Below are positions 23,405 through 35,548 of a stretch of 64,000 bases of DNA, piece by piece. The notes under the pieces were generated by a model that saw only the letters and a list, made by a program, of their open reading frames with translations, had not been told where the DNA came from and searched no databases. Within the stretch, counting starts at the first letter, position 1. Each line of letters begins with the position of its first letter. A program made the translations under genes and the position numbers. This DNA comes from Isoetes taiwanensis. Taxonomy: Eukaryota; Streptophyta; Lycopodiopsida; Isoetales; Isoetaceae. The stretch covers positions 496,001-560,000 of the forward strand of contig JAJEKV010000235.1 of assembly GCA_021234155.1 (NCBI GenBank), read 5' to 3'.

Positions 23405-23437
23405 ATTTGCTACCCACCAGCATACTTTCACCCCCAT
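23405..23437 (-). repeat. Right terminal inverted repeat
   Basis: The plus strand reads TACCCACCAGCATACTTTCAC, whose complement matches the left end. From 23,438 to 23,796 I see nothing recognisable. Confidence 0.6.
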
Positions 23438-23796
23438 AAGCCTAACTACCCTTGATGTAGCTACAACAAGGAAAGATACTAACAATCCACACAATGCAAA
23501 CCTTACCTCAAAACCATTCTCCCTGAGGATAATCTATTAGCTATGATGCGCAATAACTTGGAAACTTACAGTGTACACTTAGAATAACAGTGTTCCATGC
23601 CATAGCCTCATCTAGACACCCATATATGCCTCATGTTGCCGTCTCGGCCCAACTTCATTTGATCTCTAAGGTTCCACCATTTATTTATCTCCAATTAGTT
23701 AAGGTTTTTAATATTCCAATTAAAAACCCTCTTCCTATAGCTAAGGATTATTAGTGCATCTAAGGTGGAACTCATTCTGGATTACAAATCCACACC

Positions 23797-26700
23797 GACT
23801 CATGACCACAACTGCTTATATCAACTGTCAAATGATTCCGAACTATGGCTCCACCTCAGCGAGCCAAAATATCCATGTCTCATGTTCTTAGAATTATTTA
23901 AGTTTACGTTACCACTCAGATCTCCTAGATCTCCTGCAACTGCTCTACTGGCTAATCTATATTCATACCATAGCCCTTACACTTCCATTGTTCCCCTTTG
24001 GCTTCTATCTTTACCTATTATTACAAGAATTTGTCGTGGCGGCAGTCACCGCCACTAGTTTGTCCTTTTTAGTGGGTGGGTACTTATGTAATGGAACCCG
24101 ATAGCGCCTCCAAAAATATTTTGTCCTTAACCTTATGTGATCCTTTAAAAATTGAGACATCACTAGTAAATGGGTCAGAAACATCTAGACATCTATTTTA
24201 TCTAGATTTGATGATGTTCCTACATGCTTCCAATGAGAATGTTCAACAAAAAAATGTGATTTTACATCTTTTCAAATGTGTCGCACAAAAGATAAACTAA
24301 TCTAGCATACTTCAGATTGAATAAAGTAGTATGAAGGATATATATTTACATAATGCAAGCATGCCTTTTAGTGAAGTTAGTCACTCAATGACATGGCACG
24401 CGTAAACTAATGAATTAAGAGTTATGCCATAATGGAAGCGAAAAGAGGCAACAAACGGGAATATCTGAAGCGGTCATAGCAATAGCTTGGGACTCACAAA
24501 ACACAAACTACCTAGACTCTTCAAACAGGAAAAAATTGCATCAAATGGTGTGTTGGCCATAAGCCCTCTCGCGACACGATGATTCAAGCTTCTTTTAAAA
24601 GTCCTATTCGAGCAAAGTATAAGCGTCCAACAATTTGGGATCATGAGTATCTTGCATTTTAAGATGAAAATCTAGTCTTGTTGGTTTATGCTTCTCTTTA
24701 TAAGAGAATTCGTCCCGGATGCTACGTCGCGAGATGTCCTTTTAAATTTCACTTTACGGAGAAGTTCGAAAAATTTAATTCAGTTGGATAGCCCCATTGC
24801 ACTCCAGATTTTTTCTTGAATATTCAAAAAATTGCTGCTGAACGTTAGCAAGCTGCCGGTTGCCAAGTAGCTACCGCAACGATCCAAGTTGCTTATCTAT
24901 CGCTGAAAAGTTCTCAATCTCCGGCTTCTCAAGCCTCTCGCCTATATCATCGGTAGAAACCTATTTCAATTTCACGTTATCCTTAAAGCGAAGAAATATT
25001 AGCCTCCCGGGGCAGATATTTTCACCGGGCATCACTTTTTGGTCATCACAAATGCATTGTTTGCTATCAATATCTTCATTATAATCTCTAACATCTCCCC
25101 GATTCTAGGATTAGAAAGAGCGAATACAAATTTGAAAAGGAAATTTTATGAAAAACCATTCCTACCACCGTAGTCTAGGCATCAAGTGATGGGTTGTTTT
25201 CAAAAAAAAAGCTTACAACGTGTTTGAAAGAAGCCTTTTCCGCATCCAAAGAAGCTATAATTCGAAGAGCGGATGAATGGGTGTGTTTTGCGCCCTCTTC
25301 GACTTCCTCATTCCCTTGTTGTCCCGGTCCCCAAAAGTCGTTACGCTTTTACAAATGGTGAGCTTCGGACTTCATTGTTTTTTATTCCTTCGTTAAGGCG
25401 GCGCAGTTGAAACTATTGTACCCGGTTCAACGCGTTCGCAGACAACCTAAACCAGTTCCCGCATCTCGAAATTGAAGGTAAAGCATGTTGTTCGCTGCGC
25501 ATGCCAAATCCAACACAAAAACTAAATTTAACACGCATACCATAATCCGAGCGAAGGTTGGGCCCTCAATGCGCCGCCCGATGAGTGCCTCTACAACCTG
25601 AGCATTTTTGTGCTTTCTTCCTTCCTATCAGGGTCGTGTACGGTGGAACATTTACTCGGGCGGCTCCGCCATAACAACATGAATCATTGATGCTAGAAAA
25701 GAAGAATCGGTGTGCAACCTCATAGCCATACCAATTCCGCCACCAGGCTACTATAAATGACGACACCAACTAACTTTGGACTTTTTTTTATCTGAAAACA
25801 AAGATGAATCTAGCTCTTCCCAGAACTGATTATGAAGCTTGTAGATGCCTCTAGAAGAAGTAGACGTTTCACGTTCTCCACAGCAGCTTCTAGAAAGAAC
25901 GGTATCCTTCTAATTTTTTTTTGTGCTTTTACACCTATACAATACTAAACTTAGAAATTAATTTAAAGAAGTTACTTTTAAGCTGCACCCTCCATGTTAC
26001 AATTATATATTAGAGATATCATTACCAATTACCAATTTGTTAACAACATGCATATATCACAAATGAGACAAGAAAGAAAAAACAAGAAGTTAGAAGACCA
26101 GAATACCCACAACACCTCTGTATTCCAGCCCGATCTTACTATATCGGAGTTGCGCATCCCGAATCGGGACTTTCCTTGCCCAAATCCACACTTCCCAAGC
26201 TGTTTTGGCATGTTTTCACGTGAATCCAAACCCATCCAGATAGCTCCAAAAATCCTTCCATGATATCCTTGATTCAGCCAAAATGCCCCTTTACCATTGA
26301 ATCCGGTCCTTTTATATACAAATATATCATATCCCTCTCAGCTTCTCTTCAACTAGACTAACTTAGGCTTGCAAATCTCGGCAAAAAGGCCTCTATACCC
26401 CTCTGAGGCAGCATCAATCTCTATCTTTTGAAGAAGTCCAATGCAAATCGACCATTTCTAGCTATGCCCAAACGCTTAAAAAGAATCCACATGCATCAAT
26501 TCAGCTTTTCTCAATTAGATCCCATGCCATCCGCTAAGCAAAGCCTAAAACATCTGTTTGAATTTCTATGTTCACATCAACACATAAGCACCCAAATATC
26601 TTATCAAAAGCATGAACAAATTTAGGCATAGACGCAACTATGATTTCTTACCTCTGGAGTTTTTACACGCCATAGTTCCTTGGAAATACATAGCCATAAC

Positions 26701-27208
26701 CCTCTTAACAAATCATCATAAATCCAACCATGGCAGTCCATATCAAATCTCAAATTAACTCAGCAAAACCCCACCTTAGAATTTCTTCGCGGATAGACCT
26801 CTGGACCCCTTGCAATTGATTGCGCCTCCAAAGATCGTCTTCTAACTCCAAGAATCAAACTGCAGAAGAACATACATAGTGCAGTCAATTCTGACCCAGC
26901 ATCACAATTTCTGTCATAACTTTCTCATACGGATGAGTTTCAGCCTGATCAGACCCATTCCGAAAAGCTAACTTAAGGATCTTTCCAACAAAAGAAAAAT
27001 CACCTGAAAAGGATCTCGGATTGCCAAGATATGATGCTTCAAAAATTGGGTTCTAAAACTGCCCAGAATTGCTCCCTGCCTTCATGCTCTGCAACAATAC
27101 TTTCTCCAAAGAGACAAAACCCTGGTCTCGTGCTGCATACATGCCATGAATATGTATATACATACATAAATACGTATATTAACCCATCAAGTGGTCAGGA
27201 CTGTTACA
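23797..27208 (-). repeat. Second copy of the 12-kb LTR, split by an insertion
   Basis: Bases 23,797-24,023 match 12,370-12,596, and 26,017-27,208 match 12,596-13,785, with a few percent difference. It ends at the same point (…ACTGTTACA at 27,208) but no polypurine tract or internal region follows, so it looks like a solo or truncated LTR. The first 300 bases present in the 12-kb copy are absent here. Confidence 0.85.
24024..26016. mobile_element. 2.0-kb insertion of unknown type
   Basis: This block interrupts the LTR exactly at ACCTATTATTA/TATCATTACC. Its left end is CAAGAATTTG followed by a 7-bp hairpin (GTGGCGG, loop CAGTCA, CCGCCAC; 24,036-24,055) and ACTAG. The right end is ATTATATATTAGAGA. 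The two ends are not inverted repeats of each other. Short ATTA repeats flank it but a clean target duplication cannot be fixed. Reading frames inside are under 100 codons and unrecognised. A Helitron was considered because of the hairpin and CTAG, but the hairpin lies at the wrong distance from the tip. Confidence 0.6.
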
Positions 27209-27401
27209 CATAATTAACCTAATTAAGCCATTATGGTCTAATTAACTAATTGTGACCAATGAGGGGGTGCCACCTGGCCCAAATCGATTGGCCAGGAGGG
27301 ACTTACTATTTTGGGGCAAGGAATAGGGGTCCTACCCTCCAGTTCACACCAAATTTGAATTTGGAGTGAAGGGGAGCAGCAGCCAGCAGCTTACACTTGT
27401 T

Positions 27402-28740
27402 TTTGCCAACACTTGACCACCAGCCTCGAACTATGGATGCCTACCGTGACCATGGCTCTAGTCAAGACACCGGTTAGTCAATAGATAGCTTCTTTTTCTA
27501 CTGACACTTCTTTGGATAAATAGAATGATTAAATTCTCTTTTGAAAGTTGTTCTGAATACTTGAATGGTATTTACATTAGTTCTTTCTGCTTCTTCCGTG
27601 TATTGGGAATTATGGGAAGGGTGGAGATCTAAAGGCCTCTTAGAATTAGAGATGTCTCTAGTTAGATCCCTTAATACCCAATAAATGCGGCCTGTGCACA
27701 AGAGCCAACCTGGCTGTGGATGCTATGATGTGGTTTAGCACCAGACAATGAGTATGAGGGTGAATTGGGGGTGGGGTCTTGCCTAACGCGGCTACGAGAC
27801 TTCTACAGTGTGCTAGGCTCATAGCCGGTCATTGTGTGTGGGCCGGGTATAGGTCTGACACTCTCTGGGCCGGAGGGCGTGGGCCATAGAGGGTCGTCCT
27901 TGGCTCGAATGGGTTGGTGAGCTGACCTTTAGATTTAGGGGAGTAAGTCGGGTACGAATGCGGGGGTCGCTGATGCGGCACGTGTTCTCGAGCACACTCA
28001 GGGATCCGTCATACTCGACTAGGAGGCGCCTCTCTAACTTGCCTCATCGGACCGGGGAGATGTAACCCGGAGTAGTCCCGAAGGGTGATTCCTTGGGATT
28101 GCGTCTCCGGAGGGCTACAAGCACGTCATAGCATGATTCAGCCTATCTGCAAAGTATGCACAGGAGGGGCGGATGGAGTGGACAACCCTAGCCATTGCCT
28201 TATGCCACACAATGCCATGTTATACTTCCGTCTGTTGAGATCTTGAGGCCCTGGCTGTCAGTTGATCCCTTGGAGTCTGAGCCCGGGGTAGTGCCTGGTT
28301 ATGGTGTTATTTCATGTTGTTATGGATGTATTATCTTTGCCGTGATGATGATGGATGGGCCACCCTTCGTGGTGTATTTTGCATGGTGATTGTATGCTAA
28401 CGTATATATATGCTTCCACCGTATAGGATTTCCCATAGAGGACGTGGGACGAATGACACCTCCGTGTTCCTCGCCCGGACACTCGGCCATCCCAAGTGGT
28501 CCGAGTACGACGGAGGGCCTTGCCATGGTGATGTGGTCACCATGGGAGGGGAATTCCCCGTATTTATATGATGGGAGCATCGTATAGATTCAATGAACGA
28601 AAAGGGTAAGGGGTGAGAAATGAAACCCTAAAACGCTTTAAGTACTCTTGTCTGCTTTGATGCTGACGTCAGCATTTGCATTTTAAATACATATTAAAAT
28701 TTAATTATTTTATTATGAATAATTATTTCGTAACAGGGAC
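27402..28740. repeat. LTR-like repeat family, copy 1
   Basis: Anchors AAGACACCGGTTAGT (about 27,464), GGCCTGTGCACA (27,689) and ATAGGTCTGACAC (about 27,850) recur in order at 46.7-47.1 kb. Downstream to 28,740 the sequence is G-rich, without a gene that I recognise. No primer site was seen, so LTR identity is a guess from length and context. Confidence 0.5.
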
Positions 28741-29069
28741 ATAGTAGACAAAACTGGGATTAATATTAATATTTACAAAATTGTTACAATGGCATTGCCC
28801 GAAGGCAACTACAGATGGTCTCCCCGGATTCTCCGGGCAAGAGCTAAGTCCTTGGTCATAATCGTGACCCTCTTTGCATTTTTTGGTGAATTGCTACGGC
28901 AACCTTTTTCTATCTGCCATGATTGCATCATATGCTAAGCATAGTCTTACCAAGGAAGCCTTGAGACTATTTTATGAAACGTAGCAGGATGGCACAATTC
29001 AAATAAAATGACTGTCCTTACCGTACTTTCTACATGCAGCGCTATGGGACAACATTCGTCATTGTTGTG

Positions 29070-30775
29070 TTTTTTTGTTATTCTTACTAAAGATATCTAG
29101 ATTTAGAGGAAGCTGTAAGAGCCATGTAAGAGGCAAAAGGGATATTCCAGTCTACTTCTATTCTGTTGTGTGCTCTGGGTTGCTTGAGTCTCAAACTCAG
29201 TTAAGATGGCCAATTAGACATATTACACATAAGAATGGTGAGAACCTAGAAGGCCCAACTGAAGTAGATACCCTGAGGTCTAGCCCAGGCTATGTGGAAG
29301 GTTTGGTGGTGGATGAGCATCCTTTGATTACGAGTATATGTTTCATAAAAGGCAACCAAGGGTGCCCAAAAGGGCTAGAAGTGACAGATATTTACAAAGG
29401 ATGGAAAGTATGGCACCAACCAAAGAAAACCTAGAAGCAATTAGGGGATAAGAGTGTTGCACTCTAGATTGCACAGTTCAGAATAGCGTGGATGACTTTG
29501 TGGAAATAACGTCCCAATGCATTGGACAGCTTCAGAAAGACAGGATTAATTTCATCTACTCCCTGTATAGAAATTCCTGCTATGATGAAAATACAGGAAT
29601 ATTACATTATCAATTGAGGTGCTTGAAGGTATGTATGAGAGCATTAAGATGGATTCTTGACCCGAGCAAGACATCATTTTGAAGATACTGGGAGCAGATC
29701 AGAAAAGGGCACAGGTTGTTCCAGCATGGCAATGCACTAACTTTGAAACCTAGAGCAAACACTTTGAAAGACATTGCAGTATTCGAGAGCATTGTGTGAT
29801 ACATGTTTCAATCTATGCCGTATAAGTCGAAGGTGAACGACCACAGTGTACAAGTGGTCCAAAGTGTGTTGCCACAACATTACTCTAGAAAGAGTGTTTT
29901 AAAGAGGTCAACTCCATTCTAGAAACTACTGGAGGTCGACGGCCTCTTTCTCAATCATCTTTCAGCAGGTTATGGAAAACTCACTTCTCGGACGTGTGTA
30001 TCTTGCAATCATGTCATTCCCAAAGTGCAACACTTGCATTCAATTGAAGGATACACTTGCATTAACTACAATAGAGAAAGAAAGAATGGCAATCAGGGAG
30101 CAATTTGCAGATCACCAATCAGATCAAATATCATGTAGACAGTAGTATTAGCAGTGGAGAACATTTTCCCAGATGCAGCCTGACAGATTTGTGTGTATAC
30201 GTCATGATAAGATGGACCAACACAAGTTGTTAAAGCTAGATCCTTTGCCCAAGCATTGTCAAAACGCTTTTCAGATGAAAGTAAGGCTGGCGGGTGTCTT
30301 GACACATAGGCATGGAACTGGCACCTATGGTCATTCTGTGCTTGATCTATGGAGAGATCATCCCAATTTTCATGTGAGTTCTATTTTCAAGTGCTTGAGA
30401 ACACTAGAGAGAGGATCGATCGAAGGGAGGAGGTATTCTCCCTCAGCCCCCATTTTTGAGGCTTTGATGGATGGTCAACCTCTTTGTTACCAAATGCAGA
30501 TAAAGGAGCTCACATCCAAGGTGTCGAAAGAAACAAGGAGGACTTGGGATAAGTTCCCCTTACTTGAGAAACAATTGCCAAAGGAGCTATGTGTTCAATT
30601 GGACAACTGTTGGAAAGAAAACAAGAATAGATGAATGTTTGGGGCAATGTCATACTTGACAGCAATGGGAGCATTCAAGATTGTGAAGGTGGGGTTCATG
30701 ATGGTTGGGCATACACATGATGACATAGATGCATTCTTTGGAACTTTCTCAGCAACCTGTGTCACATTATTCTAA
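29070..30775 (+). pseudogene. Transposase-like remnant (DUF7869-type ending)
   Basis: An open frame ending near 30,634 reads ELCVQLDNCWKENKNR. After one stop it continues as VGFMMVGHTHDDIDAFFG (about 30,690-30,745). The LDN...ENKN and GHTH.DID pair is characteristic, in my memory, of the DUF7869 domain of plant and animal transposon proteins. Upstream fragments (29,075-29,434 and 29,488-29,682) are probably earlier parts of the same gene. Several stops and frame changes separate the pieces, so it is not expected to be functional. It is a different protein from the one at 17.5 kb, although both look DDE-like. Confidence 0.5.
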
Positions 30776-32539
30776 ATTGGAGCTCCCAATCTCATTTGTT
30801 CTGAAAAACTTCGAACATGTGTTGGAGATGCCTTTGAAAGTACCAATTGTGCAGAAGAGCTTTCTAGAGTCACATGTCTAACACCGCCTCTAGTATCATG
30901 AGATATAGGGACAGAAGCTGGAACAACAAGCTGAGAAGAGGAGAGAGCTAAAACTGTTGCCTCAGTTGAGCTAGCTATACATATGCCACTGGAAGAAATA
31001 GGAGCATGAGGCCATGTCAGTGGATTGAGATGCAAAGAAGTCTGCTTCTCCTGCCCCTCAGATCCAACCGCTATTGATGATATCAAACTATCAAGAAAAG
31101 CAGGAGCATCTTCTCGAGCCAGTTTGTGTGCACCTCGAACACTAATTTTGGAGAATCTAGAGCATATTCCCTTTCACCAGTGCCATGTACCCCATTAGGA
31201 TTACCAGGATTACGAGTTGCTTTTGCCATCTCCACTAAAAGAGGCCGAGATTTCAGAGCTCAACAATCCTCCACAACAAATTACTTTCTAATAAAGAGCA
31301 CTCCACGAGCTTTTCGAGGAGTCCAAATGTGATAAATTTCCACCAAACTCAAGAATTATGGTGAAAAGAAGATTGCAGGCAAATCCTAACATTGCCAATA
31401 AAGGACTGGATCTGTCAGGCGATCTTCCTCTATCAAAACAATATAATCACTACATAAACCATATATCAACGGAAAGAGCGTGCAATGGATTTTCCAATAA
31501 GTCCAAAAGCACTCAAATCTGACATGGGAATCAAAAGTTATATGCAAATGAATGGGGCTGAAACCCTAGGTGCCATCACCAACGCCCTTCAGCCATCCCT
31601 CTTCCCATTCCTCTTAACTTTGTCCAGAAAACAAAAAATGTACAGTTGAAAAGGAATAGATCATAAATGCTCTAATTCTATCAAAATTTTCTCTTTGTTC
31701 GTGTTTTTAGAGATAAAATTCATTTCAAGAGCCATAAAAACTAACTTGATGCATTTGAAGATTACATCTACTTGCAGACATCGAAAAGCATCTGCTTTCT
31801 GGAAAAATAACCCCATCATCTCTCAAGCGGTTCTTGATAGCATCTGACATTTGCATAGTTGCATTGTCTTTACTTTCTGGCTTCTTAGCATTACTACCAA
31901 GATTTTTTTGTTTTTTCTTCTCAATAAATTGTCTTTAAACGATCAAACCTTCAGTAGCATGACCCAAATGAGTGGTATAGACTTAATGCCCAGCTTGGAG
32001 ATTTGCCATGAAAATGGACACCAATACCACTTTATCTTATTTCCTTTCCCAAAAATTAAAGTAGCTAAACATATTAGTTCTTCAAAAACACAGACAATCT
32101 CTAGGGAATGTCTTAGAGATAGTCTAGGAATCTATTCTCATTTATGGCTGTAAGTTGAAGAATAATATTAAGATAGCATTATTTTTTACTAGCAATAGAT
32201 ATTAAGTATTACTCTTTTTTCTATTGTCATGTGTTTCCTTCAAGAGTAGCTATGAATGACCAATATTTTAGCCCTTGCGAGATCCAATAAAGTCCAAAAG
32301 GTATTTTTGAATTCAGATTTCTAATAATTTGAATCTCTGCATAGTTTTCCAAGACTTTTTGGGACAGAAATTTTCATTTGATATTCTATAGATTGTGACA
32401 TTCCCCTAGAGTATACTTATGAGTATATATATTCTACGACCATGTCACAATTTGAGTCAGACCAACCAACTTGTGAGGGGCTATATCTAGCATAGGGAAG
32501 AGGGAAAAGGGGGGGGGAGGAGGGGATCAATTGATTATA
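30776..32539. other. Stretch with no recognisable gene
   Basis: A Ser-rich 104-codon minus frame begins at 31,086 and open minus-strand reading continues patchily to 31,330, without recognisable motifs. The rest is AT-rich with no repeat. Confidence 0.35.
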
Positions 32540-34260
32540 TAACTTGCTCCCCACGCTACAGCAACACACTGACCAATTGGTCGCGGTGCTTATGACTACT
32601 AAGGAGAGATGCTTTGGTAGAAACTACCCATGGAGGACCTTGGGAACTATAATCTTTGCTCTAATCAGTGGTTTGATGCTGAATGTTGGGATCTCAAGAG
32701 CCGACTTTGACAGGTCACCAAACCTGCTCCGCACCCCCTCGTGATCAGATAACACCGTCCTTTTATAAAAGAAAAGAAAGCCAGATACATTGCAGAGTAT
32801 TAGAGGGAAACGGTTTACCTCCTGAACAGACATCCCAGTGAATTCTGGAGAAAGGTGATGAGCAACCCTTTGCATCCTGTAGGGAATATCAATATGGACC
32901 AATCAGTACAATACTTGCACCAGTTCTATGATCCTCCTGGGGTTCGAGCAGAGATACCTCCATAAAGGGGTATTGTTATAGAAATCACATAGGCGGATGT
33001 CACTCTGGGCTTGCAGTGTCTCGCCGATGGCAAGGCGGCCGACATGGACATCATGCAAGCAGAGCTGCTCAAATGGGCGAGACCACCAATAATGCCCGAC
33101 CTGACTGCACTATTCAACATAGCATTACATGAAGGATTTCTCTAGCAGTGGACCACTAGCAGGGTAGTTTCCATCTATAAGGTAAGAGATTCACATAGCC
33201 CAGCCAACTACAAAACAATCATAGTCAGTCCACTCTTTACAAATAATGGCCAGCATCCTTGAAGAATAATTAATGATGTGGACAAAGGAGACGAAAGTTT
33301 GAGCATTCACACATGCAGTCCCGTCCCTCCACCAATTAACCACTTATTCACACTCCAAACCTTGTTGAGGAAACCAGGAACTGCCATCAGAATTTTTATT
33401 ATTGCTTCGTCGACTTTGCAAAGGCTTTTGACACTGTGTCTCGAGAAAAGTTGAGACAGAGATAGTTGGGAGCCCTTGAAGACTTGCAAAACGCAATATA
33501 CAGACTCTATGAGACATGTTCCGACCGATTAACAACAGGACAATCTACAATAGTATTGTTGTGCTAGAGATGCCTGCTCTTCCCAATACTGTTTGGCCTC
33601 TACATTAACCATTGGAGGGGTGGCTTACCGATCATGTGGAGATAGCACACATCTACAAGTACCTAGACATAGAGTTCCCACTACCATATATTGGAACATT
33701 TCCATTTGGTTACCAATGATCGCGGTTTAGAAGGCATTCTATGCGATGCAGAACAACAGTTATAAAGTAGAGCTATATGATTGGCCCCATCTATCACACT
33801 TGTTCAGGATTTTGGTGGAACATGTTCTTTTATATGGGGTCGAAGTCTGGCACCCAGTCATATCCCAGTCACATGGTTGGAGCAGGTACAGAAAGCCTTT
33901 TTGGAACAGGCACTTGGGGTGAAGTATACAATCCCATATCATATCATGTTGCAAGAGACATGTTTTTTGCCGTTTCATTATCTTCTTACTGCTATATTAT
34001 CTACTTCCAGAAGCTAGTCAGTATAGGCAATGAAGGTCTGTCCAACCTGGCTTATAGTGTGGCCAGATGTCCGCAGTGCCTCAAGGCATGCTGGAAGGAG
34101 AGGCGGGCATAGTGGTTCTCCAGATGAATGTACAAGAGCATAGGTGTATACAGGTTGAAACTGAAGAGGACCACCATCATCTATGATAATTTGCTTCCTC
34201 AACAAGCTTTGGGATGCTGGTGCCCTTGAACAAGTTAATCCTTGCCACGCTTGTAAAGAT
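32540..34260 (+). pseudogene. LINE reverse transcriptase remnant, plus strand
   Basis: Translation in shifting frames gives LADGKAADMD...AELLKWA at about 33,020-33,085, the metal-binding box CFVDFAKAFDTVSREKL at about 33,400-33,450, and the C-terminal phrase EQVQKAFLEQALGVKYTIPY at about 33,880-33,940. The last phrase matches the minus-strand LINE at 38 kb closely, so both belong to one family. The YADD box is missing and many stops are present. Neither end is preserved. Confidence 0.65.
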
Positions 34261-34413
34261 GTCCAGATACTATGGTATAGTCACGGACTTCTCAAAGGAA
34301 TTGTTGACGGCGTGAGCGTAGCTTTTCTAGAGAGAGCTTAGAATCTTCAGATGATAAGGTACCTGTGAGAAAATATTGTTGGTAGTCATGAAACCAGTGT
34401 GGCGTGGCTGTAA

Positions 34414-35548
34414 CTAAAAAGAGTTGATCATCTGAAAAAGTGTCGCAAACTCCTGAGGATGGGTCATCTGTGTGGATGTTGAAAGGTAATCAGGCATCAC
34501 ATGAAACTTTCCTGCCTTATGAATGATTTCAACGGGAGCAAACTCCTGTAGTAGCAGCACCCAGCGGGCAATGCATCCCGTGGGCGTGATTTTATTGATC
34601 AGATAAAGCACAACTTGATGATCTACAAGGAACTTGATTTAGCTACCCAGACGCAAAAAATGAGTGCAAGCACTTCCCTTTCCGTGACAAAATATTTTTT
34701 CTCGGCAGGGTTGAGTTTTCTGATCTCACAGCGAATTGGTTTGTCAAGCTGAGAGTCGTATTCTTGGGAAAGAACATCATCAATAGCAAAAGTTGAAACA
34801 TCTATATGGACATGAAATAGTTTGTCCCGTTGAGGTGGAACAAGAACAGGGGCTTGAGTAAGCAGAACCTTCAATTTTTGAAAGACCGCATCCGCCTGGG
34901 GATTCCAGTCCAAGTGGATTCATCACCCGTGAGTTTATGGATGGAATCAGCAATGGCGGCTAGTCCATAAATGAAAATAGAATAATAATTGACTTCTCCA
35001 ACAAAAGAACGGGTCTCCTTAATGTTGGTAGGCGCCTGAGCCTTCAGAACACAACTGATCTTGACAGGGTCTGTGGTAATGCCTTCTTTACTGATAACGT
35101 GGCCTAGAAGAACACCTGAAGTGATGCAGAGAGTACACTTCTTGGGATTCAAACTGATGCCCGATTCATCACATTTTTGAAAAACTAGCTCAAGTTGGTG
35201 AAATGATCATCCATGGTGCTGTAAGCAGAAAAGTCACCTTGAAAAACTTGCAGAAAAGCATTTTCTTTCATGTAATCCTGAAAAACGAAAAACATAATGC
35301 GCTGGAAAGTGGAAGGCGAATTTGAAACCAAAGAGCACCACTTTGTAGGCAAAAGTACCCGATAGCATGCTGAATGTTGTTTTCAATTGATCTTCAACGC
35401 GAGTGGAAATTTGATTGTAGCCAGAGAAGCCATCCATGAAGGAGTACATCTCATGGCCTGCTACTTCTTCCAGGATTTGATCTGTGAAGGGTAGCGGGGA
35501 ATGATCACGTTCCGTGACCATATTGAGTTTTTGTAATCCAGCAGACAC
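34414..35548 (-). pseudogene. Ty3/gypsy RT-RNase H fragment
   Basis: In minus-strand order the pieces are an RT segment with YSFMDGFSGYNQI (about 35,450-35,410, holding the first catalytic Asp); a thumb segment with LLGHVISKEGI and TRSFVGEVNYY; an RNase H segment with FHVHIDVSTFAIDDVLSQ and REVLALIFCV; and ARWVLLLQEFAPVEIIHKAG. The order and wording are those of gypsy pol. Frames change several times and the YVDD-type box was not found, so it is dead. No LTR was located next to it. Confidence 0.8.

Larger units (their letters stand above)
15126..23437. mobile_element. Candidate two-gene DNA transposon (~8.3 kb)
   Basis: The left end at 15,126 and the reverse complement of the right end at 23,437 share ATGGG, then GTGAAAGTATG, then TGGTGGGTA followed by CAAA, an imperfect inverted repeat of about 33 bases with two small gaps. 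Between them lie a plus-strand transposase-like gene (15.4-19.5 kb) and a minus-strand gene (23.1-19.7 kb) that converge. I do not recognise the element as a named superfamily. Exact ends and target duplication are unclear, since weaker similarity (GTAG.TAGG) lies just outside both ends. Stops and frameshifts break the transposase, but see the finding on CAG/CTG sites. Confidence 0.6.

Noticed and set aside
24024..24060. Helitron 3' end (hairpin followed by CTAG)
   Set aside because: The hairpin abuts the CTAG instead of lying about 10 bases away, it sits inside the insertion, and no TC start or Rep/helicase is present.
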